Shown here piece after piece: positions 37,672 through 46,012 of a stretch of 64,000 nucleotides of DNA (within the stretch, counting starts at the first letter, position 1; each line of letters starts with the position of its first letter). Origin of the DNA: Cryobacterium melibiosiphilum. Lineage in GTDB: Bacteria; Actinomycetota; Actinomycetes; Actinomycetales; Microbacteriaceae. Below the pieces are notes generated by a model. That model worked only from the letters and a program-made list of their open reading frames with translations. It was not told the DNA's origin and searched no databases. Location: assembly GCF_003602235.1 (NCBI RefSeq), contig NZ_QZVS01000097.1:186001-250000 (forward strand), written 5' to 3'. The translations under genes were made by a program, and so were the position numbers.

Positions 37672-38960
37672 GAACCCAGGACCTCGTCGCCACCGCGATC
37701 TCGAACACGTTCCGCAGCAAGCTGCGCACGACCCTCACCGTGCTGGCGATCTTCGTCGGCGCCTTCACCCTCACGCTGACCAACGCCGTCGGCGCGGGCG
37801 TGTCCCAGTACGTCGACGCCCAGGTCGGCGCCCTCGGCTCCCCCGACGTGTTCATCGTGGCCCAGGCCAGCCAGGCGGCATCCGCTGATGACGGCCCGGT
37901 CGAATACGACCCGAACGGCTCCGCCATGGTGTCAAGCAACCAGGGTCCTCCCGGCACCACGACGCAGGCGCTGACGGATGCCGACCTCGAGACGATCGGT
38001 GACACCGCCGGCATCGAATCGGTCGACCCGGTGCGTTCCGTGCAGCCGGACTACATCGAAAACAGCGGCAGCACCCAGTTCGAATTCAGCATCAACGCGA
38101 CCTCCGCCGTCACCACGGCCGACCTCACCGCCGGCGCGCAGCTCGACGGCGGCTCGACCGAACCCCAGCTCGTGCTGCCGGACACCTTCGTCAGCCCGCT
38201 CGGCTTTGCCTCTGCAGAAGACGCGGTGGGGGCATCCGTCACCATCGGCATCACCGACATTCTCGGTGAGAAGCACACCGTGGACGCGACCGTCGTCGGC
38301 GTCTCGCTCGAGAGCCTGCTCGCCGCCGGCGCGGGCGCCAACGACGCCCTCATCGCCGAACTCGCCGACGCCCAGTCCGGGGGAATCGACACCGCCGTCA
38401 CCAGCTACGGCGTGGCCATCGCCCACTTCGACGACACCCTCTCGGCCGAGCAGATCACCGCCCTCAAGGCCGACCTCGCCACCGACGGCTACACCGCCAG
38501 CACGATCGAAGACCAGCTCGGCGCCGTGCAGACCGTGATCACCGGCATCGTCGGCGTGCTCAACGCCTTCGCCGTGATCGCACTCATCGCCGCCGCCTTC
38601 GGCATCATCAACACGCTGCTGATGAGCGTGCAGGAACGCACCCGGGAGATCGGCCTGATGAAGGCGATGGGCATGAGCGGCGGCAAGGTCTACACCCTGT
38701 TCAGCCTCGAGGCCATCGTCATCGGGTTCCTCGGCAGCGCCATCGGCGCCGGCGTGGCCATCGGGCTCGGCTCGATTCTCAGCAACGTGCTCGCCGACGG
38801 ACTGCTGTCTGGCCTGCCGGGCCTGAACATCCTGCTGTTCGAGCCGACATCCGTCGCCTTCGTCATTCTGCTCGTCATGCTGATCGCATTCCTCTCCGGA
38901 ACGCTTCCGGCCCAGCGCGCGGCGAAGCAGAACCCGATCGAGTCGCTGCGCTACGAGTAG
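37668..38960 (+). CDS. ABC transporter permease (FtsX/MacB type)
   Basis: 430 residues: one N-terminal membrane helix (LTVLAIFVGAFTLTLT), a large outside MacB-like domain (about residues 45-280) and three C-terminal helices. The coupling motif ERTREIGLMKAMGMSGGKV precedes the third, and the C-terminus NPIESLRYE is typical. It forms one exporter with the ATPase encoded just upstream. No periplasmic adaptor is needed or seen. Substrate unknown. Confidence 0.92.
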   Translation: MRTQDLVATAISNTFRSKLRTTLTVLAIFVGAFTLTLTNAVGAGVSQYVDAQVGALGSPDVFIVAQASQAASADDGPVEYDPNGSAMVSSNQGPPGTTTQALTDADLETIGDTAGIESVDPVRSVQPDYIENSGSTQFEFSINATSAVTTADLTAGAQLDGGSTEPQLVLPDTFVSPLGFASAEDAVGASVTIGITDILGEKHTVDATVVGVSLESLLAAGAGANDALIAELADAQSGGIDTAVTSYGVAIAHFDDTLSAEQITALKADLATDGYTASTIEDQLGAVQTVITGIVGVLNAFAVIALIAAAFGIINTLLMSVQERTREIGLMKAMGMSGGKVYTLFSLEAIVIGFLGSAIGAGVAIGLGSILSNVLADGLLSGLPGLNILLFEPTSVAFVILLVMLIAFLSGTLPAQRAAKQNPIESLRYE

Positions 38961-38993
38961 CGTTCACGACCCGACCGAAGTAACGAACACACG

Positions 38994-39707
38994 ATGACAG
39001 GACACGGCGTGCCCGAGACCACCACACCCACCACGCGCGAGAGCAAGCACCAGGCGACAGCCCTGCGCGTGGAACGGAACGCGGTGCGCCTTGTCCTGCG
39101 GCACGGTTTCGACAACGTCACCGTGGACATGATCTGCGAGGCGAGTGAGATCTCGCAGCGCACCTTCTTCAACTACTTCAAAACGAAGGATGCCGCGGTG
39201 ATCGGCGCCGACGTGCCCCACGTCGACGAGGCCAAGGCCCGGGAGTTCATCTCGTCGGACTCCGACCTGCTCGCCGAACTGCTCACGCTGATGATGACGA
39301 TGGCGGCGAACCTCAACTTCGACGAGAAGCTGATGACCGACCGCATCATCGTCTTCGGGCAAAACCCCGACCTCATGCACAAGCAGATGGAACGGATGAC
39401 CCGGGTCACCGCCGAGGTCACGGAGCTCGTCTACCTGCGGATCAGGCGGGCGGCGGGCCAGCCACCTGTCGAGCAGGCTGGTGTCGAGCCGGCCGTGCTC
39501 GAGCAGGACCTGCGCGACCAGGCCGAGTTGCTCACCAACGCGATCATGGGGGTGCTGCGGTTCGTGGCGACGCGCTGGATTCCGACGCCCGACTCGGCGG
39601 CGATGCCCGGGGCATCCGGTTCAAGCGAAGGTCAGGTGGCCCCGAGCCGCGAGCAGGTGCTCGAGCACGCCCTGTCGCTGCTGCGCCGCACGCTGCGCAC
39701 GCCCTAG
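38994..39707 (+). CDS. TetR family transcriptional regulator
   Basis: 237 residues. The helix-turn-helix is at about residues 40-65 (TVDMICEASEISQRTFFNYFKTKDAAV), followed by an all-helical ligand domain. It lies 33 bases downstream of the permease gene on the same strand, so it is probably cotranscribed and controls the exporter operon. The ligand is unknown. Convergent with the lipoprotein gene at 39729. Confidence 0.9.
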   Translation: MTGHGVPETTTPTTRESKHQATALRVERNAVRLVLRHGFDNVTVDMICEASEISQRTFFNYFKTKDAAVIGADVPHVDEAKAREFISSDSDLLAELLTLMMTMAANLNFDEKLMTDRIIVFGQNPDLMHKQMERMTRVTAEVTELVYLRIRRAAGQPPVEQAGVEPAVLEQDLRDQAELLTNAIMGVLRFVATRWIPTPDSAAMPGASGSSEGQVAPSREQVLEHALSLLRRTLRTP

Positions 39708-39728
39708 CGCGCTCGCTCGGGTCGAACT

Positions 39729-40199
39729 CTAGTCGTCGACCGTGCCGCACGGGGAGAAGGACTCCAGTACGACCAGTGGCGCGCCCGCCTGGGTTTCATT
39801 TTCCGAAATGTGCAGAGTGATACCGCCGGGACTGACCAGGGTCACGGTCACCTCACCACTATTGCTCCGCGTCTCGATCGTGCTGGCCCACTCACGGTCG
39901 TCATAGTCGCGCTGCAATGTCTTCAACCATGCCGGTCGATCGAAGTCGACACTCACCTCGATCAGACGCTGGCCGGTGTAGAGCAGCCCGGTTCGATTCG
40001 CACAAGGAAAAGAATCGCCCTTCGTGTTTTCTTCCACCGAGACGACGTCGAGGGGGTCGAGAAGCGCCTCGACGAGATCCACCTCGTGGATCGTCTCCGC
40101 TTTCACACTCTCATAAGACTGCATGAATAGTCCTCCCGAACATCCTGTGAGCAATACGCTGAGGGCCAGCACGAAAACGATCGACGCTGCGTACTTCAT
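39729..40199 (-). CDS. Lipoprotein downstream of T7SS-type hydrolase (family A)
   Basis: 156 residues with a signal peptide and lipobox VLLTGC (Cys 20). It then has a small beta-rich domain with two cysteines (FPCANRTG and the C-terminal ESFSPCGTVDD). The C-terminal part resembles the lipoprotein at 58086: both read W-[AT]-x-[TA], then a V-x-[LV] strand, G-x-P-x-V-L and SPC near the end. It lies 13 bases after the hydrolase stop, so the two are one operon. A membrane-anchored neutraliser of the hydrolase is the best guess; not demonstrated. Confidence 0.75.
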   Translation of the reverse strand: MKYAASIVFVLALSVLLTGCSGGLFMQSYESVKAETIHEVDLVEALLDPLDVVSVEENTKGDSFPCANRTGLLYTGQRLIEVSVDFDRPAWLKTLQRDYDDREWASTIETRSNSGEVTVTLVSPGGITLHISENETQAGAPLVVLESFSPCGTVDD

Positions 40200-40212
40200 C
40201 TTGTGTCCACCC

Positions 40213-41988
40213 TCATTGTGTGTCCGTCACAATCTCTCGAAGCCCCAAGAGGACGGTCGCGTTGTCGGTATCGCCAGCGATAGTGAGGTGGTTCTGGACT
40301 CCCCACCCAGAATCCAGCCAGCTTCCGAGGACGGGAACAGCCTTCGAGACGTTCTCTTGCCAGCTGGCGCCGAGGCCGCTGTCATGAAGTTGGTAACCGT
40401 TCGCTTCGGAGGGGGCCTGCCCATATCCAATTTCACCAATCTGGCTTCCGCGCACCGAACGGATGACGTCGTTCGACCCCGTGAAGTCTGAATACTGAGT
40501 GCCCGGGTTGGCCGACCATTCCTCGGTCATGCCAATTCCAGAAAGCGACACCCGATGGGCGAACTCGGTTCCTGCCGTCTCAGCCTTGCCGGCAATGCTC
40601 GTACCGAAACTGTGCTCGATGGAGATCACGGGTTTTCCCTCGCCGTCAGCTGTCCGGAGTCCCTCGTTGAAGTCGTGGTAGGCCGGGCCAAGGCTCGTAG
40701 CCCACGTGTTGTCTGGCGAGTGGACAACCGGGTTCGGGGGAAAGGTACCGTCTTTGTAAACGAATGCGACGAGCCCCGCTGCAGGCACGGAATTATCGAT
40801 CAACCACTGAGCGACTTCCTGCACGCGCCCGCTCGTGAACGACTCCATGCTCGCGGCCGTTCCCGGCACGTAATTCACGGTCGTGCTCGCTCTGTCAAAG
40901 TCACCGATCATTTCGATGATGCGGTCGGCGTCCTTGTCGTAGAGGTAGAGCTGGACCTCACCGTCTACCGCGCGCTGTAGGTATTCGGTCTCAGCGTCCA
41001 GCTCGGCGATCTCGGCCTCAAGCTCGGCGACCTTCTGTGAATCATTTGCCGTCGCGCGATGCGACCCAGGATCCGGCATTTTCCTCAGGGCCTCGAGGCG
41101 CTCGATCTCGACATTGTTACGCTCGATCTGCACCTGCGCGAGCGCCTTGTTCGCCTGCACCCGCACCGCCGGTGGCAGCCCGTTCAATGCGCCGACCACG
41201 GCCGGCGCCCCCACGATCAACGCCAATTGCCCTGCCGAGAGCTCACCAGACCCGGTCGTGCCCCGGCCAGCCCACCACACGGCCACGGCGTCCGGATCAG
41301 CCCCCTTCAGCCGATCGACGAGGCCGGGCTGGTCGGCCAGCAACACCGCCAGATCCGTCGCCGACAGCCCGGACAGCTTGTCCAGTAAAGCCTCCGGCGT
41401 CAGATACCGTGCGGAGGCCCCGGCGAACACTGCCGTCGCGCCGTGAACCGCGCGCGACGCTAGATCGCCCGCGCACAGGGCATCCGCTGCCCGGCGACGG
41501 GCGACGAGCTCGTCCCATCGCGTTGCGTTGCCGCTCAACAGGGCCTGCTCGTCATCGATTCTGCGCTCCAGCTGACCGTGATCACGCGTAGTCAGCATGT
41601 ACAGGGCCTCGGGAGCGTCCTCATCCGTCGAGGTACGCAGCTGCCGCTGGTAAGTCCACAGCCGCGACTGGGCGTCATCCCGCTGCGCGGTCAGGGCGTA
41701 CTGCAGGTCTTTGATCTGTTCCACCTCGGCCGCATACTGAAGCAACGCCGCCGCCTGAGCGTCGAGGCCCGCGATGACCAGTTTTACATCGGGCACAATC
41801 GTCGCGAGCTTCGCCACGAAGGCGTCGCGCGACTTCGCCGTCCACTCGGCGCTGGCCGCCTGGGATTCGGCGTCGCGCAGGGTGACCTGCGCCGCCCGCA
41901 ACTCCTCAGCCCGCGTTGTGCGCCGCGTCGCCTGAAAGCGGATGCCCCACGGCTCCCCCGCCCCCGGATCCTGCTCGGTCCACACCAC
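40213..41988 (-). CDS. WXG100-like domain fused to alpha/beta-hydrolase (T7SS effector candidate)
   Basis: 591 residues. The N-terminal 90 residues form a helical hairpin with a W-x-A turn (SAEWTAKSRDAFVAKL), like WXG100 domains. A coiled coil near residues 300-340 (KVAELEAEIAELDAETEYL) precedes a DUF1023-like alpha/beta-hydrolase domain: VNYVPGTAAS near 375, nucleophile elbow IEHSFGTSIAG near 460 with Ser in place of the usual HSYGS, and a C-terminal HLTIAGDTDN. Starts at GTG 41988 (doubled GTGGTG). No signal peptide, as expected for a T7SS substrate. It sits between a small partner-like gene and a lipoprotein gene. Confidence 0.75.
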   Translation of the reverse strand: MVWTEQDPGAGEPWGIRFQATRRTTRAEELRAAQVTLRDAESQAASAEWTAKSRDAFVAKLATIVPDVKLVIAGLDAQAAALLQYAAEVEQIKDLQYALTAQRDDAQSRLWTYQRQLRTSTDEDAPEALYMLTTRDHGQLERRIDDEQALLSGNATRWDELVARRRAADALCAGDLASRAVHGATAVFAGASARYLTPEALLDKLSGLSATDLAVLLADQPGLVDRLKGADPDAVAVWWAGRGTTGSGELSAGQLALIVGAPAVVGALNGLPPAVRVQANKALAQVQIERNNVEIERLEALRKMPDPGSHRATANDSQKVAELEAEIAELDAETEYLQRAVDGEVQLYLYDKDADRIIEMIGDFDRASTTVNYVPGTAASMESFTSGRVQEVAQWLIDNSVPAAGLVAFVYKDGTFPPNPVVHSPDNTWATSLGPAYHDFNEGLRTADGEGKPVISIEHSFGTSIAGKAETAGTEFAHRVSLSGIGMTEEWSANPGTQYSDFTGSNDVIRSVRGSQIGEIGYGQAPSEANGYQLHDSGLGASWQENVSKAVPVLGSWLDSGWGVQNHLTIAGDTDNATVLLGLREIVTDTQ

Positions 41989-42024
41989 GCTCAGAACACC
42001 ACGCTCAGAACACCACGCTCAAAA
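41983..42024. repeat. 14-bp tandem repeat spanning a stop and the next start
   Basis: Three copies of a 14-base unit, TTCTGAGCGTGGTG on the minus strand (the first copy reads TTTTGAG). The first supplies the TGA of the 92-residue gene; the last supplies the GTGGTG start of the hydrolase. Because 14 is not a multiple of three, copy-number change would alter the distance and frame relation between the two genes. Confidence 0.75.
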
Positions 42025-42297
42025 CGCCAACCGGGCGAGCCGGGCATCCGCCGATGCGAGCTCCGCCGCCACCGTGCGCGGAAAACCACCGGCCTCGGTC
42101 GCGACGACGGCAATCACCGAACATCGGGTCTGCTGCTGCGCGGTGCCGGTCTGCAGGGCTTCTGCAACGCTGGCCGACTGCAGCACACCCTCCACAGACC
42201 CCGACAGACATGGATCCGCACCGAGAACCGTCGCAGCGCCCGCCACCGACACGGCCAGGCTCGACAGCAACGATTCCACAACCTTCAGCTCAGACAT
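42019..42297 (-). CDS. Small helical protein upstream of hydrolase (T7SS partner candidate)
   Basis: 92 residues, Ala/Ser/Val-rich, predicted helical, with two cysteines (ADPCLSGS, QTRCSVI). No WXG motif. ATG 42297 has GGGGGA five bases upstream. It begins the unit small protein-hydrolase-lipoprotein and is preceded by the shared T7SS motif. Small helical proteins encoded just upstream of a T7SS toxin often act as targeting partners, so this is a candidate for that role; I do not recognise a family. Confidence 0.65.
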   Translation of the reverse strand: MSELKVVESLLSSLAVSVAGAATVLGADPCLSGSVEGVLQSASVAEALQTGTAQQQTRCSVIAVVATEAGGFPRTVAAELASADARLARLAF

Positions 42298-42315
42298 CGC
42301 ATCCCCCAACTTGTC

Positions 42316-42342
42316 GGCTACCCCCGTATAGGGCCCAGCTTA
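42316..42342 (-). promoter_or_regulatory. Shared T7SS-locus promoter-like motif, copy 1
   Basis: Minus strand TAAGCT (42337-42342) followed by GGGCCC, a short spacer and GGGGGTAGCC. It lies 19 bases before the start of the 92-residue gene. The TANNNT part fits a -10 box; the G/C blocks would lie in the first transcribed bases. Matches copies at 49338, 58004 and 58938. Confidence 0.6.
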
Positions 42343-42358
42343 GTGGTCGGCCTGATGA

Positions 42359-42385
42359 GGCCCCGAAAATGCGTGGTCCGGGGCC
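42359..42385 (-). terminator. Possible terminator of the LysM-gene operon
   Basis: GGCCCCG pairs with CGGGGCC across a 13-base loop, about 60 bases after the stop of the LysM gene. There is no T tract, so the call is weak. Confidence 0.35.
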
Positions 42386-42445
42386 GTGAGAAGTGTGCAC
42401 AGTCGGGGTCTGACCGGGCGACAACAACATCGGCCGGGCACGAGG

Positions 42446-45301
42446 CTAGCCGTGGCTGCGCACGGTCGCCGGGACGGCATCCGCAGCCACGCGCGGCGGA
42501 TCGAGCTGTCGCAGCTGCCGTTCGAGGGCGCGCATGGTGCGCCCGAAGGCAGCCGCGTCGGCGGAGTCTTGCCCCGCCGGCATCGCCTCGCGCCAGAACG
42601 CCTCATCCAGGGGCGGGCCGGGCTCCGAAACCGTCGCAGCGTCATCGACCACGAGCGCTCGGGTGGCGAGTTCGTGAGCCGCGTCGCCGATCGCCGCGAG
42701 CATGACCTCGCGCATGCGCTCTGCCCAGGCGAACCGGGTCGGGTCCCTCGACGCCAGCGGAGCGCCCGTCACCAGACGGATGGCGCGGGCCAGGTCGGTC
42801 GTGCTCGTCACGGTCACGTCGGGGCCGACCAGGGCGACGAAGTCGTCCCAGTCGCTGCGCACGCCCGCATGCAGGCGGCGATCGTCGAGACCGACCAACG
42901 GCAGGAACAGGGCCCCCTCGTCGTCGCTGCCGAGCCAGGCTCGCGTGTGCTTCATCAGGGCGTTGCGGTTGTGTTGCGCGCGCACTCCGGTCGGAATCTC
43001 GGTCGGCCAGAGCGCTTCGTGCACCTCGACCGCGCTCGCGGTGCGGTTCAGCGTCAGAAACGCGACCAGCTCGACGGCCCGCGCCGCCCACTCGTTGCCG
43101 GGTTCCGGTGCGGTGCCCTTCGCACCGGTCACCGCGGCAGGTCCCAGCAGCCGCACGTACGGCGCCAACACCGGAGCGTCGCCGATGAACGCTGCGTCGC
43201 CGACGAGCGCTGCGGTGATGGCTGCCGGCAGCGGCACCATCCGCTCGGCCGGCCGATCGGCGACATCGAGCAGATCGAGGATGTGCGTCGTCTCCTGAGC
43301 ATCAACGAGCTGCGGTACCAGATCGAGCCCGAGTGGCGCGAGGGTTGCCTGGCTGTGGGAATCGATGCCCAGAACCCACTCACCGTGCCGGGCGTCGGCG
43401 GGCGTCCCGGGCGCGCAGTCCACGATCGCGAAGCCCCCGCCGCGCAGTGCGAGGAGTTCACGCCGCGCGTCCCCCTGCAGGCCCGAGTCGCTCAGAATCA
43501 GCACTTCCGTCTCGGGCTGGGAGTCGACCTCGGCACGTGTCCGCAATGCGGCCAGCGCCGCATCGGGGCCGAGGTGACGCACAGTGCCGGTCTTCAGGGC
43601 GATCGGAAGCCCCTCGGCAATTCCGACAAGGGTCACCCGCGCGCCTGGCGCCGAATTCGTGGCAATTTCGGCTGCGAGCGCGTCGACCGCCGGCCCGGTG
43701 AGTTCGGTCGGCCCGGTCACGGCCAGCAGGCCGATCTGGGTCAGATTCAGCAGCACGAGCGCGCCGCCGCAATCGCGCCCGACCGTGACGAGAGCCGGAT
43801 ACCCGGCGGCACCACGCGCATCCGCTTCGGGCAGCTCCGCCGGATCAACGCTGAACGCGCGGTTCAGCGGCTCGTCGGTAACGGCCACGAACGGAGCACC
43901 CAGCGCGCACGGCCCGGCCAGGTACAGGGTGATCAGGTTTTCGGTCAGGCTCACCCGCACCAGCGGGGGCAGGGTCGGGCTTGCGGCCGCAAGTAAGTCG
44001 AGCACCCGCTCGAGGTTCCGGCGAGCGCGGCGATCCTGCACCGACCGCAGCTCGCTCTCGAGCGCGCTCGAGGCATCTCCCGGCAGGCTGATTTGCTCCC
44101 CCGACGCTCGCAGGCGGCGCTGACGCAGGCGACGGATGCCGAGGATCCCCACGAGGGCCGCGGCCAGCAGTCCGCCGATGCCGCCGGTGGTGCCGAGGCT
44201 GACGGGTTCGACGAAGGCTCTGGCCTGTGTCGCCGCCTCCGCACCGGCTGCGTCAGCGACCTCGGCGGCCCCGGCGGCGGATGCTCCCCCCGGGTCCAGA
44301 CTCGTCGCACCAACACTCGCGGTCGCCATTTTCGTATCGGACGAGGCCTCAGCGCTGACCGCGGTGGGTACGGCGGGCACGGCGACACTGCCCGGCACGA
44401 GCACGGTCTGGCCCGGGTGGATCAGGTTCGGGTCGGTGATGCTGCCCCCGCCGGGCTGAACGACCGCCTCACTCGCGGAGAAGATCTCCGAGTAGCGGTC
44501 GCCGTCGCCGTAGGCCGTCGCGGCGATGTCCCACAGGGTGTCACCCGCGACCACGACGTGGTCTGCGGTGCCGAGCAGGGCGGCGCCGTCGGCCGTGTCG
44601 GCGGCGGGCACCGCGGCATCCGCCGGCAGGGTGAGCACCCAACCCGAGTTCAGCCAGTGATCGGCGGTGAGGGAATGGCCGTCGGCCTGGCTGCCGCCGT
44701 AATTGAGCTGCGCGATCTCCAGAAAGCGCTCGCCGGCGCCGAGGTGCTGCTCGGCTATGCGCCAGAGGGAGTCACCGTCGACAACTTCGTAGGTAGGCGC
44801 CGCCGCAACGGCAGGGGCCACGCCGACGGCCGGGGTGACCTCGGTGACAGCGGCGGGGGCGGATGCCGGCGCCGCCTCCTGCGCGACGCTCACGGGTGCC
44901 TGGTCGAACCCCGGGGCACTCGCCGACGCCGGCTGGGCGATGGAGCTGAACCCGGTGATCATCACGACGACGGCCACGATGAGCCCGGCGGCCCACTTCT
45001 GTTGCCTGCCGAGGCCGGGAAGGCTCGGGCTCGGAAGGCGGCGCAGCTGGGCGGGGAGTTCCACGAGGAAGCCGAGGGCGAAGGTCGCCCAGGCGACCCA
45101 GGCGATCAACGGCAGTACGGTTCCCATGAGGAACGCGCCGCCGTAGTCGGGCGTGGTCAGGGCGCGGCCGAGTTCATCGCCGGAGGGAAACGGGTTGCCG
45201 GCCAGCAGCAGAAGCGCTGCGGGAATGCCGGCGAGCAGGGCCGCCAGGACCAGTAGCGAGCCGATGCCACTCAGTACGGTCGTCAGGGGTCGTGTCGTCA
45301 T
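42446..45301 (-). CDS. Membrane protein with LysM repeats and winged-helix/activator-like C-terminus
   Basis: 951 residues. Three N-terminal membrane helices (to residue 120) are followed by an Ala/Pro linker and two LysM domains (YEVVDGDSLWRIAEQHLG near 172, HVVVAGDTLWDIAATAYG near 249). A fourth helix near 377 (GGLLAAALVGILGI) leads to a large cytoplasmic part. Its end (from about residue 750) looks like the winged-helix plus bacterial transcriptional activator region of SARP-like proteins (LVAFLTLNRTASAVEVHEALWP). It thus links the cell wall to a cytoplasmic regulator-like domain. ATG 45301 overlaps the stop of a 37-residue gene as ATGA. Confidence 0.85.
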   Translation of the reverse strand: MTTRPLTTVLSGIGSLLVLAALLAGIPAALLLLAGNPFPSGDELGRALTTPDYGGAFLMGTVLPLIAWVAWATFALGFLVELPAQLRRLPSPSLPGLGRQQKWAAGLIVAVVVMITGFSSIAQPASASAPGFDQAPVSVAQEAAPASAPAAVTEVTPAVGVAPAVAAAPTYEVVDGDSLWRIAEQHLGAGERFLEIAQLNYGGSQADGHSLTADHWLNSGWVLTLPADAAVPAADTADGAALLGTADHVVVAGDTLWDIAATAYGDGDRYSEIFSASEAVVQPGGGSITDPNLIHPGQTVLVPGSVAVPAVPTAVSAEASSDTKMATASVGATSLDPGGASAAGAAEVADAAGAEAATQARAFVEPVSLGTTGGIGGLLAAALVGILGIRRLRQRRLRASGEQISLPGDASSALESELRSVQDRRARRNLERVLDLLAAASPTLPPLVRVSLTENLITLYLAGPCALGAPFVAVTDEPLNRAFSVDPAELPEADARGAAGYPALVTVGRDCGGALVLLNLTQIGLLAVTGPTELTGPAVDALAAEIATNSAPGARVTLVGIAEGLPIALKTGTVRHLGPDAALAALRTRAEVDSQPETEVLILSDSGLQGDARRELLALRGGGFAIVDCAPGTPADARHGEWVLGIDSHSQATLAPLGLDLVPQLVDAQETTHILDLLDVADRPAERMVPLPAAITAALVGDAAFIGDAPVLAPYVRLLGPAAVTGAKGTAPEPGNEWAARAVELVAFLTLNRTASAVEVHEALWPTEIPTGVRAQHNRNALMKHTRAWLGSDDEGALFLPLVGLDDRRLHAGVRSDWDDFVALVGPDVTVTSTTDLARAIRLVTGAPLASRDPTRFAWAERMREVMLAAIGDAAHELATRALVVDDAATVSEPGPPLDEAFWREAMPAGQDSADAAAFGRTMRALERQLRQLDPPRVAADAVPATVRSHG

Positions 45302-45411
45302 GACTGCTCTCGCGTTTCTCTGTCTAGCCGAGTCCTGAGCAGTCGACTCACGGCGCTGAGCGCCGCTGCCGAGCGACCCAACGGGTGCCTCGCTGCGTGC
45401 GTGAGTGTCAT
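45298..45411 (-). CDS. 37-residue coupled microprotein
   Basis: A short frame from ATG 45411 to TGA 45298, starting MTLTHAARHPLGRS. Its ATG overlaps the stop of the upstream lipoprotein gene (ATGA 45408-45411), and its stop overlaps the ATG of the LysM gene (ATGA 45298-45301). Such a double overlap is hard to explain unless the frame is translated. The product is basic (about eight Arg/Lys) and has no membrane segment. It may serve mainly as a coupling cistron. Function unknown. Confidence 0.6.
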   Translation of the reverse strand: MTLTHAARHPLGRSAAALSAVSRLLRTRLDRETREQS

Positions 45412-46010
45412 GGGATCTCCATGATGACGCCGTCCGGAAGCACCGGGACGTCGCCCGGCCAGCCGCCGAGACGGTCGAGGGATTCGGGTCCACCAATTTC
45501 CCCAGCATCGACGTTGAGCATGAAGCTGCCCGGATTCTCCGGATCCTGCCCGTAGGCCCCGGACCAGCCGCCGTTCTCGGCGGCGGTGTACAGGTCGACA
45601 ATCTGACCCTCCGGAACGATCAGGTAGATCGACAAAAAGCTGTTCGGCTTCGTGTCGGCGACCGACCAGGCCGTTTCCAGGAGGAACGAGGCCAAAGCCT
45701 CGTCGTCGGCGACCTGAAAGCCGTCGTCGACGGTCAACACTGCTCGTACGAGTGTTTCCTCGGCGAGTCCGGACCTGTGGGATTCGCTCACGACCTCGGC
45801 TTCGGCCACGCCGGGAAGGGCGGAGAGGGCCTTTGACGCGCTCTCGGGGGTCTGGCCGCCCGTGACGCCGCACCCGGCCAGCGCCCCGGCGATCACCGCT
45901 GCCGCTGCGAGACAAGCCCCGGCGCGGGGCCCAGACAGTCGTTTCCGTTCAGACAGTCGTTTCCGTTCAGACAGTCGTTTCCGTTCAGACAGTCGTTTAG
46001 GTTCAGGCAT
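45408..46010 (-). CDS. Lipoprotein with RLSERK-repeat leader
   Basis: 200 residues. The N-terminus carries four tandem RLSERK-type units made by an 18-bp repeat, an unusually long basic n-region. A hydrophobic stretch and lipobox GALAGC (Cys near 47) follow. The mature domain of about 150 residues is acidic; not recognised. ATG 46010 has GAGGA eight bases upstream and the stop of the hydrolase gene at 46013-46015 just before it. It is the third hydrolase-lipoprotein neighbour pair in the locus, but its domain does not look like the family A lipoproteins. Confidence 0.75.
   Translation of the reverse strand: MPEPKRLSERKRLSERKRLSERKRLSGPRAGACLAAAAVIAGALAGCGVTGGQTPESASKALSALPGVAEAEVVSESHRSGLAEETLVRAVLTVDDGFQVADDEALASFLLETAWSVADTKPNSFLSIYLIVPEGQIVDLYTAAENGGWSGAYGQDPENPGSFMLNVDAGEIGGPESLDRLGGWPGDVPVLPDGVIMEIP
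45932..46003. repeat. 18-bp tandem repeat, four copies
   Basis: Units at 45932, 45950, 45968 and 45986, each CAGACAGTCGTTTCCGTT except the last, which ends AGGTT. In frame; encodes the RLSERK repeats ahead of the lipoprotein signal peptide. Three copies are identical, which suggests recent expansion. Confidence 0.9.
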
Positions 46011-46012
46011 CA

